Shown here in pieces: positions 46,814 to 56,552 of a DNA stretch of 64,000 nt (position 1 is the first letter of the stretch; each line of letters opens with the position of its first letter). The stretch lies in assembly GCF_001941865.1 (NCBI RefSeq), contig NZ_CP016162.1, forward strand, positions 2,852,001 to 2,916,000. Reading direction: 5' to 3'. Origin of the DNA: Pseudomonas alcaliphila JAB1 (lineage in GTDB: Bacteria > Pseudomonadota > Gammaproteobacteria > Pseudomonadales > Pseudomonadaceae). The position numbers and the translations under genes were made by a program. The notes under the pieces are model-generated. The model made no database searches. It worked only from the letters and a program-made list of their open reading frames with translations, and was not told the DNA's origin.

Positions 46814-48492
46814 CAGGCCGCCACCGGCATGCCCAGCGCCTTGACGCTTTCCTCAGCCAGATCGAGCACGCTGGGACGGGTTTCCGGACGCATCACTGCG
46901 CCGGCTTCCAGGTAATACTCGAGGCTGCTCAGCGCATCAGCCAGGGTTTCCAGCATCTGTTCCGAAGGCATTTGCGCGGACTCGAGCATGCGCGCCTGGA
47001 TATAGTCGGCGCAGGCACCGACCAGTATCGCGGCACGGCGCTGCTCGAGAAACCACAAGCCGCCACGCACGGCCTGCAGGCTGAACGGCACGTTGGACAG
47101 GTGCATCTTGTCGCCAGCCGACTCCAGGTACGCGGTGATCGCGCGCTTGGCAAGAGCCAGACCGGCCTGTGCCTCGTCGACCACGACGATACGGGCTTCG
47201 TTGAGCTGATGAGTAGCGAAAGAGTCGGCCTCATTGCCCGGCTCGACGGCAGCCGGCCTGATATCGCGACCTTCGCCACGTTCCAGGCTGGCCACCATGC
47301 CTTCGACATAGAGCACGGCATCGGCCAGCTTGTGCAACTGTTCGGCCTGTGGCGGCGTGTCTTCGCTCCAGGCGGCGACCAGCGGCAACTGCGCGCCGAG
47401 CGAGTTGCCGGCAGAGGTCAGACCGACCATGCCCAAGGTCTTGGCCAACTTACCCAGCAATGCATGCAGGGTGCCCAAGGTTTCGCCTTGCAAGGTGCCG
47501 CGCTCGAGCAGGTCGAGCATGTCCTTGACGCTGGCCAGCTCTTCGCGAATCGCCGTGGACAACGAACGCATCACCGCCTGGCCCGGCCCGGCCAGGCGCC
47601 GGTATTCCTCTTCCAGCAGGTGGTCGGTGAACGGCAACGGCGTGAGGCCGAACACTCCGCGCATGGCGCTGGCGTGCGGGCCGTGGCTGTCAGCCAGCGC
47701 GACCAGATACAGCAGCTCTTTCAGCAAGCTGCGCGGTGCTTCGTACTGGGGGTTGCCGAGCATCAGCTTGAGTTCGCGATCGACCCGCGAGAACAGCTGC
47801 TTGCGCGATTTACGTGGCAGCAGTTGACCATCGCACTGCGCTTCGATGGCGGCAGCGCCAATCCAGCACATGCGCCCACGCGGCTCATTGGCGAACAGGC
47901 TGTCCAGGCGCGCCATCGCACGCACCATCAGCTTGAGGCTGGCCTGCGGATTCTGCTCACGAATGAAGCCCAGCAGCCCTACCTGATACATGTGACGCAG
48001 GCGCTTGCCTTCGCTCAGTTTGGCCGCGCCATCGAGTGGCTGGGTAGCCGTATGTGGCCGCGCATGATCGAGGCGCACGCTGAAGAAGAAACTTTCCGGC
48101 AGCGGCTGCTGCGCGCCAGCCTGACGCAAATCGTTGATCGCCGGCAGCAGCAGTTCAGGCATTTCCTGCCGATGAGTGTCGACGTTTTCCAGATAACGGC
48201 GCAGCACATGCAGGGCATTGCTCAGTGCCGAGAGCTGTGCGTCGCGCTCCTCACCTGCTCCGGCTGGAATATCAGTGGCCTGACCCAGCACTTCCTGAGC
48301 CAGCAACTCGGCACCGGCCAGCTCGATCAGGTTGAGCGTGCCGCGCACCTGGTGCAGGCTTTCCACCGCCTGCTGCAACAGACTGCCGTTATGCCGCTCG
48401 GCGATGAAATGCTCCAGGCTCTGCTCGGCCTCTTCCATGGTGACGAACAGCTCGTCGCGCACCAGATTCAGGGATGTGGCTCCACTTACCAT
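46813..48492 (-). CDS. fimL: FimL, twitching-motility and cAMP regulatory scaffold protein
   Basis: 559 aa, cytoplasmic, no membrane helix. N-terminal Hpt-like helical domain (about 10-110), then a long helical region related to the N-terminus of ChpA, with no kinase or receiver domain. From family knowledge, FimL (PA1822) interacts with PilG and FimV and promotes adenylate cyclase CyaB and type IV pilus function. GAGG precedes the ATG. Followed by nudC with overlapping stop and start. The Hpt position here is His47 in [14 protein letters not shown], where the usual HxxKGS would lie. I recall this His being reported absent in P. aeruginosa FimL, so it deserves a check. Confidence 0.85.
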   Translation of the reverse strand: MVSGATSLNLVRDELFVTMEEAEQSLEHFIAERHNGSLLQQAVESLHQVRGTLNLIELAGAELLAQEVLGQATDIPAGAGEERDAQLSALSNALHVLRRYLENVDTHRQEMPELLLPAINDLRQAGAQQPLPESFFFSVRLDHARPHTATQPLDGAAKLSEGKRLRHMYQVGLLGFIREQNPQASLKLMVRAMARLDSLFANEPRGRMCWIGAAAIEAQCDGQLLPRKSRKQLFSRVDRELKLMLGNPQYEAPRSLLKELLYLVALADSHGPHASAMRGVFGLTPLPFTDHLLEEEYRRLAGPGQAVMRSLSTAIREELASVKDMLDLLERGTLQGETLGTLHALLGKLAKTLGMVGLTSAGNSLGAQLPLVAAWSEDTPPQAEQLHKLADAVLYVEGMVASLERGEGRDIRPAAVEPGNEADSFATHQLNEARIVVVDEAQAGLALAKRAITAYLESAGDKMHLSNVPFSLQAVRGGLWFLEQRRAAILVGACADYIQARMLESAQMPSEQMLETLADALSSLEYYLEAGAVMRPETRPSVLDLAEESVKALGMPVAA

Positions 48493-48529
48493 GCTCTAGG
48501 CCTCGCAGCGAACATCAGCGGATACGGCA

Positions 48530-49342
48530 TCAGTCGGCGAACTCCGGCTTCTGCTTGGTCATGTGCGCCGCCATGGCCAGGCGCAGGTCTTCCGATTGCA
48601 GCATGGCGGCGTTCCAGGTGGCGATGTATTCAAGGCCATCGTCGACCCGATGATCGCGCATATAGCGAATCATTTCCTTGGTGCCACGCACGGCAATCGG
48701 CGACTTGGCGGCGATTTGTGCGGCGATCTCCATCACCCCGGCCAGCAGCGCCTCCTGATTCTCGTAGGTGCGATTGACCAGGCCGATACGGGCAGCTTCC
48801 GTGCCATCGATGTTGCGCCCGGTGAAGGCCAGCTCACGCATCATGCCGTCGCCGATGATGCGCGGCAGACGCTGCAGGGTGCCGACATCGGCAGCCATGC
48901 CCATGTCGATCTCCTTGATCGAGAACTGCGCATCGAGCGTGGAATAACGCATGTCGCAAGCGCTGATCAGGTCGATGGCGCCGCCGATGCAATAGCCCTG
49001 AATGGCAGCCAGCACTGGCTTGCGGCAATTGTCGACGGCGTTGAAGGAGGCTTGCAGCTCGAGAATCTTGCGGCGCAGCGTGGTGGCGTTACGGCCGACA
49101 TCCTTGCCCAGTTGCGCACCGACCGAGGCCAGCAACATCAGATCGATGCCCGAGGAAAAGTGCTTGCCGGCACCGGAAAGCACCACCACGCGGACCGCAT
49201 CGTTGTCATCGACCCACTGGAAGATCTCGATGATCTCGCGCCAGAAGTCGGCATTCATGGCGTTGACCTTGTCCGGTCGGTTGATCTGCACGTGAGCGAT
49301 CTTGCCCACCTGCTCGATGCGGAAGGCTTTGTAGTCGGACAT
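48530..49342 (-). CDS. Delta(3,5)-Delta(2,4)-dienoyl-CoA isomerase (crotonase superfamily)
   Basis: 270 aa. Moves double bonds of odd-position unsaturated acyl-CoA during beta-oxidation. Oxyanion segments SGAGKHFSSGIDL and AIQGYCIGGAIDL are followed by DMRYSTLDAQFSIKEIDMGMAADVGTLQRLP, where the Glu and Asp pair matches the isomerase ECH1 and not ordinary enoyl-CoA hydratase. The ATG at 49342 is preferred, because GAGG is 9 nt upstream, while the ATG three codons earlier has GAGG directly against it. It lies 37 bp before fimL on the same strand, but no functional link is evident. Confidence 0.88.
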   Translation of the reverse strand: MSDYKAFRIEQVGKIAHVQINRPDKVNAMNADFWREIIEIFQWVDDNDAVRVVVLSGAGKHFSSGIDLMLLASVGAQLGKDVGRNATTLRRKILELQASFNAVDNCRKPVLAAIQGYCIGGAIDLISACDMRYSTLDAQFSIKEIDMGMAADVGTLQRLPRIIGDGMMRELAFTGRNIDGTEAARIGLVNRTYENQEALLAGVMEIAAQIAAKSPIAVRGTKEMIRYMRDHRVDDGLEYIATWNAAMLQSEDLRLAMAAHMTKQKPEFAD

Positions 49343-49502
49343 GGCAGGCATCCTCAGCCGCGGCTCGGCAGCACAGTAACAATTTTGTGATTAATAACCG
49401 AGCAACTATAACAAGCACGCCATAAAAGTCGATGCTTGCCAGCGTGACGCAGGCCACAGCCCGGGCGTTATCAACTGCTTTGAATATCAGAGATAAGCGT
49501 TT

Positions 49503-49534
49503 GATCTGCCGAAGAACTTGCGCTTCGGCAGATC
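49503..49534. other. 12-bp perfect hairpin downstream of ldcA
   Basis: The arms GATCTGCCGAAG / CTTCGGCAGATC have an 8-nt loop, 9 bp after the ldcA stop. On the transcribed strand it is followed by AAACGC and no U-tract, so it may be a Rho-assisted terminator or 3' stabiliser. Between it and 49343 no gene is seen. Confidence 0.55.
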
Positions 49535-49543
49535 CGGGGTGGT

Positions 49544-51787
49544 TTATTCCACCAAGCAATCCACCGTGTAGTGTCCGGCGTCGGTTTGCAGGCCATGTAC
49601 ATCGACGTCAAAGCCGGGGAAAGCCTTGTCGAAGGTGTGCGCGAACGCCAGGTAGTCGAGAATCGAACGACTTTGCGTGGTAAAGCGCTCACCCGGCATG
49701 ATCAGCGGAATGCCGGGCGGGTAAGGCACCAGCATCACCGCCGCGATACGCCCCTGGAGCTGGTCGATCGGTACCGCCTCTACCTCGCCCCGCACCAAGC
49801 GGTCATAGGCATCAGCCGGTTTGATCGCAATCTCTGGCAGTGCCGTATACATGCTTTTCAGCGCCTTGGCCGTGGCGTTTTCACGGTAGCAGCCATGCAG
49901 CGCGTCGCACAGGTCACGCAGGCCCATGCCCTGGTAGCGGCCCGCGCCAGCGTGGGCGATGGAAGGCAGCACGTCGATCAACGGCAGATTGGCGTCGTAG
50001 CTGCGCTTGAACTCCAGCAGCTCGGTCAGCAGCGTGCTCCACTTGCCCTTGGTGATGCCCATGGAGAACAGCACCAGGAAGGAGTACAGGCCGGTTTTCT
50101 CCACCACCAGGCCACGCTCCCAGAGAAACTTGCTGACCACCGCGGCGGGAATGCCCTGCGGCTCCAGCTTGCCGGCGGCATTGAGGCCGGGCATCACCAG
50201 CGTGACCTTGATCGGATCGAGCAGCACATAGTCATCGGCCACTTCGCCGAAGCCATGCCAGTCGGCGTCCGGTTGCAACACCCAGTCGGCGGTCGACAGG
50301 CTGTCGGCGCCATCGGCCGCCCCTGGCTGCCAGATACTGAACCACCAGTCTTCGGCGCTCAGGTTGCGCCGCACATTGGCCAGGGCGCGACGGAAGCTCA
50401 GCGCCTCGTCGAAGGTTTCCTGAATCAGCGAACGCCCTGCCGGCCCCTCCATCATCGCCGACGCCACATCCAGCGAGGCAATGATGCCGTACTGTGGCGA
50501 GGTGGAGATGTGCATCATGAAGGCTTCGTTGAAGCGGTCGCGGTCCAGCTGCCGTTGCCCGCCATCCTGCACGTGAATCATCGAGGCCTGGCTGAAGGCC
50601 GCCAGCAGCTTGTGCGTCGAATGAGTGGTGAACACCAGCGGCGAGTGCTCGTTGTATTGAGTCCCCATGCCATAGCGGCCAGCATAGAACTCGTGGAAAG
50701 CGGCGTAGGCATACCAGGCCTCGTCGAAGTGCAGCACTTCGACCGAGTCGCCCAGCGCCTGCTTGACCATTTCGGCGTTGTAACAGAGCCCGTCATAGGT
50801 GGAGTTGGTCACCACCGCCAGCTTGACTTTGGGCGCACGACCACGCGCCAGCGGGCTGGCGTCGATCTTGGCCTGGATCGACTCCTTGCTGAATTCGGAG
50901 AGAGGAATCGGCCCGATGATGCCCAGTTCGTTACGTTCCGGGCATAGATAAAGCGGAATCGCGCCAGTCATGATGATCGAGTGCAGGATCGACTTGTGGC
51001 AGTTGCGGTCCACCAGCACCAGGTCATCGCGACCGACCATCGAATGCCAGACGATCTTGTTCGCCGTCGACGTACCGTTGATCACGAAGAAGGTGTGATC
51101 GGCGCCGAAGTTGCGCGCCGCACGCGCCTCGGCTTCGGCCAGCGGGCCGGTGTGATCGAGCAGCGAACCCAGTTCGGGCACCGATACGGAGAGGTCGGAG
51201 CGCAGGGTGTTTTCACCGAAGAACTGGTGAAAGGCCTGGCCCACCGGGCTCTTGCGATAGGCCACGCCGCCGCCGTGACCGGGCGTGTGCCAGGAATAGT
51301 TGGATTGCGCGGTGTGCTGCACCAGCGCCTTGAAGAACGGCGGTAGCAGGCCATCGAGGTAGTTGTGCGCCGCACGCGCCACCTGCCTGGCGAGGAACGA
51401 CACAGTGTCTTCGTAGAGATAGAGGATGCCGCGCAGGTGGTTGAGATCGGCCATGGCTTCGGCCGGCGCGTTCTCGATGGTGACCTGCTCGCCCAGGGCG
51501 AAGATCGGCAACTGCGGCGCCCGCACCCGCGCCACACGAATCAGCTCGACCATGTCCTGCAACAGGCGGCTGTTCTCCCCCGCCCCCTCGGCCGCCACCA
51601 GGATGCAGGCCAGGCCGTGGTGGGTGGACGCGACGATGCGCCCCTCGGCGGCGCTCGCCGTGGGCAGAATACTGAAACCGTCCTGGGTAAGCTCCTGAGC
51701 GATGGCGCGCACACGATCACCGGCCACGGTGTCGGCCTTGATGTCGCGATGCACGATTAGGACGGGAAACTTGAGATCTTTATACAT
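49544..51787 (-). CDS. ldcA: Lysine decarboxylase (LdcA), PLP fold-type I
   Basis: 747 aa. Decarboxylates L-lysine to cadaverine. An N-terminal wing/response-regulator-like domain (about 1-125), a PLP catalytic domain with the Schiff-base lysine Lys393 (THSTHKLLAAFSQASM) and HFDEAWYAYAAFHEFY, and a C-terminal domain including IPLIMPGERF. The assignment to lysine rather than arginine or ornithine rests on the gene order (fimL, isomerase, ldcA, dnaQ), which I recall for P. aeruginosa PA1818. The family is broad, so arginine or ornithine remain possible. AGGACG precedes the ATG. Confidence 0.85.
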   Translation of the reverse strand: MYKDLKFPVLIVHRDIKADTVAGDRVRAIAQELTQDGFSILPTASAAEGRIVASTHHGLACILVAAEGAGENSRLLQDMVELIRVARVRAPQLPIFALGEQVTIENAPAEAMADLNHLRGILYLYEDTVSFLARQVARAAHNYLDGLLPPFFKALVQHTAQSNYSWHTPGHGGGVAYRKSPVGQAFHQFFGENTLRSDLSVSVPELGSLLDHTGPLAEAEARAARNFGADHTFFVINGTSTANKIVWHSMVGRDDLVLVDRNCHKSILHSIIMTGAIPLYLCPERNELGIIGPIPLSEFSKESIQAKIDASPLARGRAPKVKLAVVTNSTYDGLCYNAEMVKQALGDSVEVLHFDEAWYAYAAFHEFYAGRYGMGTQYNEHSPLVFTTHSTHKLLAAFSQASMIHVQDGGQRQLDRDRFNEAFMMHISTSPQYGIIASLDVASAMMEGPAGRSLIQETFDEALSFRRALANVRRNLSAEDWWFSIWQPGAADGADSLSTADWVLQPDADWHGFGEVADDYVLLDPIKVTLVMPGLNAAGKLEPQGIPAAVVSKFLWERGLVVEKTGLYSFLVLFSMGITKGKWSTLLTELLEFKRSYDANLPLIDVLPSIAHAGAGRYQGMGLRDLCDALHGCYRENATAKALKSMYTALPEIAIKPADAYDRLVRGEVEAVPIDQLQGRIAAVMLVPYPPGIPLIMPGERFTTQSRSILDYLAFAHTFDKAFPGFDVDVHGLQTDAGHYTVDCLVE

Positions 51788-51908
51788 TGTGACGTCCTGA
51801 AGGCTGGCAGGCTTGGCCTGCCCATCGCCTCAGGTTAGAGGCTCCCCCTGATCGGCGGAACCCCCTGTGCATCACGCTATAAGAAAAGGTCGCAATTGCG
51901 CTGTTCAG

Positions 51909-52667
51909 TTATTCCGGCGCTTTTTCCAGCTGCGCCCACAGCGATGGGCCACCAGCGGCTTTCTCGATCACGGCCAGGCGCGCCAGATGCGCCGCAAGCT
52001 CCTCTTCGCTGGCGCGAATGACGCGCGTACGCGGACGAGAGGCGTCCAGACGGCGGATCGGCGTGGCCTGCTGGCGCCCGCTGCCATCGCCATCGGAACC
52101 TTCACCTGCCAGGGACAGATTGGTCTGCCCACCAGTCATCGCCAGGTAGACGTCGGCGAGAATCTCCGAGTCGAGCAAGGCGCCGTGCAGTTCGCGGTTG
52201 GAGTTGTCGACGCCGTAACGCTTGCACAGCGCATCCAGGCTGTTGCGCTGCCCCGGATGGCGCTCGCGCGCCATCATCAGGGTATCGAGCACCGAGCAGT
52301 AATCGCTGACGTCGGCACGCTCGCTCTGCCCCAGCAGGGCGAACTCGTTGTTGATGAAACCAACGTCGAACGCCGCGTTGTGGATGATCAGCTGGGCGCC
52401 CTTGATGAACTCGTAGAATTCATCGGCGACCTCCTTGAAGCGCGGCTTGTCGGCGACATACTCGTTGGTAATGCCGTGAACCGCGATGGCGCCTTCGTCG
52501 ATTTCACGTTCGGGGTTGAGGTAGACGTGGAAATGACGCCCGGTCAGGCGGCGGCCCAGCAATTCGACACAACCGATCTCGATGATACGGTGCCCGTCAG
52601 TGACCGGCATACCCGTGGTTTCGGTATCCAGCACTACGTAGCGCTTGACGGTGTTTTCGGTTGTCAC
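51909..52667 (-). CDS. dnaQ: DNA polymerase III epsilon subunit (proofreading exonuclease)
   Basis: 252 aa. 3'-5' exonuclease of the replicative polymerase. DEDDh residues Asp14 and Glu16 (LDTETTGM), then ITNEYVADKPRF, IIHNAAFDVGFINNE and the late HGALLDSEILADVY segment. The C-terminal about 60 residues include a flexible Gly/Ser stretch and the alpha-subunit binding tail. It follows rnhA on the same strand, 73 bp apart, whereas in E. coli the two are divergent. Confidence 0.95.
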   Translation of the reverse strand: MTTENTVKRYVVLDTETTGMPVTDGHRIIEIGCVELLGRRLTGRHFHVYLNPEREIDEGAIAVHGITNEYVADKPRFKEVADEFYEFIKGAQLIIHNAAFDVGFINNEFALLGQSERADVSDYCSVLDTLMMARERHPGQRNSLDALCKRYGVDNSNRELHGALLDSEILADVYLAMTGGQTNLSLAGEGSDGDGSGRQQATPIRRLDASRPRTRVIRASEEELAAHLARLAVIEKAAGGPSLWAQLEKAPE

Positions 52668-52740
52668 GCCTTGCCTCTCTCATCTATCCGGGTTGTCGCA
52701 CATTCAGCGCAGCATCTTAACTCAGGTGCTGTGTCACCGC

Positions 52741-53193
52741 TCAGCGCGCCGCACGTACGTCGTCGACGCCGCGATTGGCCAACTGATCGGCGCGTTCGTT
52801 GCCAGGGTGGCCGGTGTGGCCACGCACCCACTGCCAGCTTACCTGGTGGCGGTTCACTTCCTCATCCAGCTTCTGCCAGAGGTCGGCATTCTTCACCGGC
52901 TCTTTCGAGGCGGTCTTCCAGCCGCGCTTCTTCCAGTTCGGCAGCCATTCCTGGATACCTTTCATCACATACTGTGAGTCGGTCACCAGCTTGACCGAGC
53001 ACGGCCGGGTCAGCGCGATCAGACCGGCAATCGCCGCCATCAGCTCCATGCGGTTGTTGGTGGTATTGGGGTCTCCACCCCAGAGTTCCTTCTCCACGCC
53101 TTTGTACACCAGCAGCGCGCCCCAACCGCCGGGGCCAGGATTGCCCTTGCAGGCGCCGTCGGTGTAAATCACCACATCATGGGTTTCAGACAT
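52741..53193 (-). CDS. rnhA: Ribonuclease HI
   Basis: 150 aa. Cleaves RNA in RNA-DNA hybrids. The catalytic residues Asp12 ([11 protein letters not shown]), Glu50 (NNRMELMA), Asp72 (VTDSQYV) and Asp136 (NERADQLAN) with His126 are all present. The length is normal. It follows the methyltransferase gene after 58 bp and precedes dnaQ on the same strand, the standard Pseudomonas arrangement. Confidence 0.97.
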   Translation of the reverse strand: MSETHDVVIYTDGACKGNPGPGGWGALLVYKGVEKELWGGDPNTTNNRMELMAAIAGLIALTRPCSVKLVTDSQYVMKGIQEWLPNWKKRGWKTASKEPVKNADLWQKLDEEVNRHQVSWQWVRGHTGHPGNERADQLANRGVDDVRAAR

Positions 53194-53251
53194 TCATAAG
53201 CTCTGTACAGAATTGTTTGGCCGGAGCTTGGCCTGCAGCATATTGCTGCAA

Positions 53252-54010
53252 TCAGTTGTCGAGATCGCGCCGACTGACCTTGGCCACCGGCATCGGCAGC
53301 AACTTGCCCATCGGCTCGCGGCGCGACTGCCGCAGCGGGCGCAAGCCGACCACCAGCTTGCGCGCCACCAACAGGTAGAAACCGGCGCCCGGCAACTGCC
53401 AGGCATCGCCCCAGCTTTCCATTCGGCGCAGGCGCATTTGCCAGGCCAGCGAAGCGAGCGGCGGACGATAGCACCCGAACCGCCGTTTCTCCAACGCAAA
53501 GCCCAGCAAACTCAGCCAGTCACCGACACGGCTCGGCGCAATACAGCGCGCCCTGGCCAAACCGTCCCGGGCAAACAGGCGCCGGACGCCCCAGGTACTC
53601 CAGGGGTGAATACCCAGAATCAACAGGTGCCCGCCGGGCCTGACGCTGCGCGCCGCCTCGCGCAACAGGCCATGAGGCGACAGGCTGAAATCCAGACCAT
53701 GCTGCAGCACCACCACATCGGTGGCGTGCTCCCCCAAGGGCCAGGATTGCTCCTCACAGACGATCTGCACGCCAGGCATCGGCGCGCCAAGGCGCACGTT
53801 GTGCTGGATCTGCCCCGCCTTGGGTGGGCCTTCGGCGCCAGGGCCGTAGCTCACCAGATAACCACCGAAAAAGCGCGCCAGCTCTTCTTCCAGCAAGCGC
53901 CGCTCTTCCTCCAGCAACAGCTGGCCGAGCGGCCCGGCAAGCCAGTCGCGCGCCTCACCGATGAGTTTGAGCCACTCAGGGTCGGCCTGGGCGAATGCCT
54001 GATCAGTCAT
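53252..54010 (-). CDS. SAM-dependent methyltransferase-like protein
   Basis: 252 aa. Class I methyltransferase fold is suggested by HATDVVVLQHGLDFSLSPHGLLREAARSVRPGGHLLILGIHPWS (about 95-140), typical of post-I motifs. The normal motif I E/DxGxGxG is replaced by LVSYGPGAEG near 53-62, so SAM binding may be degenerate. The C-terminus is basic (RRDLDN). Substrate unknown. In Pseudomonas the gene lies between gloB (divergent) and rnhA. The start ATG at 54010 is 72 bp from the gloB start. Confidence 0.78.
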   Translation of the reverse strand: MTDQAFAQADPEWLKLIGEARDWLAGPLGQLLLEEERRLLEEELARFFGGYLVSYGPGAEGPPKAGQIQHNVRLGAPMPGVQIVCEEQSWPLGEHATDVVVLQHGLDFSLSPHGLLREAARSVRPGGHLLILGIHPWSTWGVRRLFARDGLARARCIAPSRVGDWLSLLGFALEKRRFGCYRPPLASLAWQMRLRRMESWGDAWQLPGAGFYLLVARKLVVGLRPLRQSRREPMGKLLPMPVAKVSRRDLDN

Positions 54011-54082
54011 CGCTGCCTCCGCATGACAGGTTCTGCATGTCCTGTCTAAGATGCACCTTTATCACCAGCTTAGCGACCCGCA

Positions 54083-54856
54083 ATGATCCAGATCGACGCG
54101 CTACCCGCCTTCAATGACAATTATATCTGGCTGCTGCAGGAGGCCCGCAGCAAGCGTTGCGCCGTGGTCGACCCCGGTGATGCGGCGCCGGTCATGGCCT
54201 GGCTCGAGGCCCATCCTGACTGGACACTCAGCGATATCCTGATCACTCACCATCACTTCGATCACGTTGGCGGTGTCGAGCAACTGAAGACGGCTACCGG
54301 CGCCCGTGTCGCCGGCCCGGCGGCGGAAAAGATTCCAGCCCGTGACGTCGACCTCAAGGATAACGACGCAATCGAGCTGCTCGGCCTGCGCTTCGAGGTC
54401 ATGGCCGTACCTGGGCATACCCTCGGTCATATCGCCTACTACCACGCCGAACAGAACCTGCTGTTCTGTGGCGACACCCTGTTCGCGGGTGGCTGTGGCC
54501 GCCTCTTCGAAGGTACGCCGCAACAGATGCACCAGTCGCTGAGCCGCCTGGCAGCGCTCCCTGGTGCAACACGGGTCTACTGCACCCACGAATACACCCT
54601 GAGCAACCTGCGCTTCGCCCATGCCGTCGAGCCGCACAACCCGGACGTCAGTGCGCGCCTGGCCGAAGTGGCCCGCTGGCGCGATGAGGGCCGCATCAGC
54701 CTGCCGTCGAACATCGAACTGGAACTGGCCACCAATCCTTTCCTGCGTGTTGGCGAGCCTGCGGTCGTCGCTGCGACCAACGGACGCGACGACCGGCAGT
54801 CGAGCGAGCCAAGCGCCGTATTCGCTAGCCTGCGTGCCTGGAAAGACAGGTTTTAG
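54083..54856 (+). CDS. gloB: Hydroxyacylglutathione hydrolase (glyoxalase II)
   Basis: 257 aa. Splits S-lactoylglutathione to lactate and glutathione in methylglyoxal detoxification. Metallo-beta-lactamase motif THHHFDH with His56, His58, Asp60 and His61, then [26 protein letters not shown] (metal-bridging Asp) and [11 protein letters not shown]. The GloB C-terminal helical domain begins at about 170. The length is normal. Divergent from the methyltransferase gene. Confidence 0.95.
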   Translation: MIQIDALPAFNDNYIWLLQEARSKRCAVVDPGDAAPVMAWLEAHPDWTLSDILITHHHFDHVGGVEQLKTATGARVAGPAAEKIPARDVDLKDNDAIELLGLRFEVMAVPGHTLGHIAYYHAEQNLLFCGDTLFAGGCGRLFEGTPQQMHQSLSRLAALPGATRVYCTHEYTLSNLRFAHAVEPHNPDVSARLAEVARWRDEGRISLPSNIELELATNPFLRVGEPAVVAATNGRDDRQSSEPSAVFASLRAWKDRF

Positions 54857-54912
54857 TCGCTGAGAAAAAGGTCGACAGGCCCGCAAAAGACCAGATTAAG
54901 ACTGGTGAAAAC

Positions 54913-54941
54913 TTGACCACCCCCGGCCCGATTCCTAGAAT
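54913..54941 (+). promoter_or_regulatory. Sigma70 promoter for mltD
   Basis: TTGACC (54913-54918), a 17-bp spacer and TAGAAT (54936-54941), ending 36 bp before the mltD start. Both boxes are close to consensus. Confidence 0.55.
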
Positions 54942-54977
54942 CGCCCGATCTTTTCGCCGGGACATACACCTCACCCA

Positions 54978-56552
54978 ATGCCTTTATCATCACGCAAGCC
55001 ATTGAATATAAAGGCGTTGGCGCGAAGCTCCCGAGCGCTCGCGGTGATGTGCAGCATCATCCTGGCCGGCTGTCAGAGCCTGCCCAGCGATACTCCGGAC
55101 CGTTCGGCTGATACCTCTCGAGCCGTGGGCCTGGAGCGCGAGCCGGAGTGGCTCAACGACCAGGTCAAGCCGCGCGAATACGCCGATATCTGGGAACGCG
55201 TACGCGACGGCTTCAAGCTGCAGGATGAAATCGGCATCAACCCGCGCATCGAACGCGTGCGCCTGTGGTACGCCAGCAATCCAAAACACGTCAATACCGT
55301 CAGCGAACGCAGCGCGCCTTATATCCACTACATCGTCGAGCGCCTTGCCGAGCGCGACATGCCGATGGAGCTGGCGCTGCTGCCGGTGATCGAAAGTGCT
55401 TACGATCCACTGGCCTACTCCTCGGCACACGCGGTCGGCCTCTGGCAGTTCATTCCCTCGACCGGCCGCCATTACAACCTGCGCCAGACCAACTGGTACG
55501 ACGGCCGCCGCGACGTCACTGCATCGACCGAGGCAGCGCTCAACTATCTCAGCCGCCTGCATGAAATGTTCAACGGCGACTGGCTGCTCGCCCTGGCCGC
55601 CTACAACGCTGGCGAAGGCCGCATCAGCCGCGCCATCGAGCGCAACGAGAAGCTCGGCCTGCCCAGCGACTACTGGAACCTGTCGCTGCCCAAGGAAACC
55701 GAGGACTACGTGCCCAAGCTACTGGCGCTGTCACAGGTGATCCTGACGCCGGAAGCCTACAGCGTGAGCCTTTCGCCAATCGCCAACGAACCCTACTTCG
55801 AACAGATCGCAATCAAGCAGCACATGGATCTGTCGCGCGTCGCCAAACTGGCCGACCTGGATGAACAGGAGCTGCTGCAGCTCAACCCCGCCTACAAGCG
55901 CGGTATTACCCTCGACGGCCCGCAACATCTGCTGGTGCCGACCGATAAGGCAGAAATGCTCAGCGCCAACCTGGCCCTGATGAAACCGCAGGAAATGGTC
56001 GACTGGCAGAGCTACACCGTGCGCTCCGGCGATAGTCTGCACGCCATCGCCAACCGTCATCACCTGTCAGTCAACATGCTCAAGGACGTCAACCGCCTGA
56101 GCAGCAACAACCTGAGCCTCGGCCAGGTGCTGACCATTCCCGCCCAGCCCGGCGCGCAACCGAGCGAACCGCTGTATCAGCAGCGCAGCGTCGCGCAGAG
56201 CGCGAGCACGCGGACCTATCAGGTGAAGAACGGCGACAACCTGTGGCAGATCGCTCGCGCCAACCAGGTCGCGGTGCACGACCTGAAGCGCTGGAACAAG
56301 CTGCAGGGCAATGCGTTGAAAGTCGGCCAGGTGCTCACACTGGCAGCCGCCGACAGCGGCGCGCGCGTCGCCAGCACCACTCGCAGCACCGCCACCTCAC
56401 GAGACAAAGCCACCTACTACCGCGTAAAGCATGGCGACTCGCTGTATGTGATCGCCAAGCGCTTCAAGATAGACCTCAAGCGCCTGCAGGCCTGGAATCC
56501 ACGCAGCAGCAAGCTGCAACCAGGGGAAATGCTGACCCTCTATCTGCCGTGA
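54978..56552 (+). CDS. mltD: Membrane-bound lytic murein transglycosylase D
   Basis: 524 aa lipoprotein. Signal ends in the lipobox LAGC (Cys32). SLT domain about 105-260 with the catalytic Glu139 (LPVIESAYDP) and SSAHAVGLWQFIPSTG. Three LysM repeats follow: YTVRSGDSLHAIANRHH (about 346), YQVKNGDNLWQIARANQ (about 414) and YRVKHGDSLYVIAKRFK (about 478). It cuts glycan strands to 1,6-anhydromuropeptides at the outer membrane. The stop TGA abuts the stop of the convergent HDOD gene (TGATCA, 56550-56555). Confidence 0.95.
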   Translation: MPLSSRKPLNIKALARSSRALAVMCSIILAGCQSLPSDTPDRSADTSRAVGLEREPEWLNDQVKPREYADIWERVRDGFKLQDEIGINPRIERVRLWYASNPKHVNTVSERSAPYIHYIVERLAERDMPMELALLPVIESAYDPLAYSSAHAVGLWQFIPSTGRHYNLRQTNWYDGRRDVTASTEAALNYLSRLHEMFNGDWLLALAAYNAGEGRISRAIERNEKLGLPSDYWNLSLPKETEDYVPKLLALSQVILTPEAYSVSLSPIANEPYFEQIAIKQHMDLSRVAKLADLDEQELLQLNPAYKRGITLDGPQHLLVPTDKAEMLSANLALMKPQEMVDWQSYTVRSGDSLHAIANRHHLSVNMLKDVNRLSSNNLSLGQVLTIPAQPGAQPSEPLYQQRSVAQSASTRTYQVKNGDNLWQIARANQVAVHDLKRWNKLQGNALKVGQVLTLAAADSGARVASTTRSTATSRDKATYYRVKHGDSLYVIAKRFKIDLKRLQAWNPRSSKLQPGEMLTLYLP

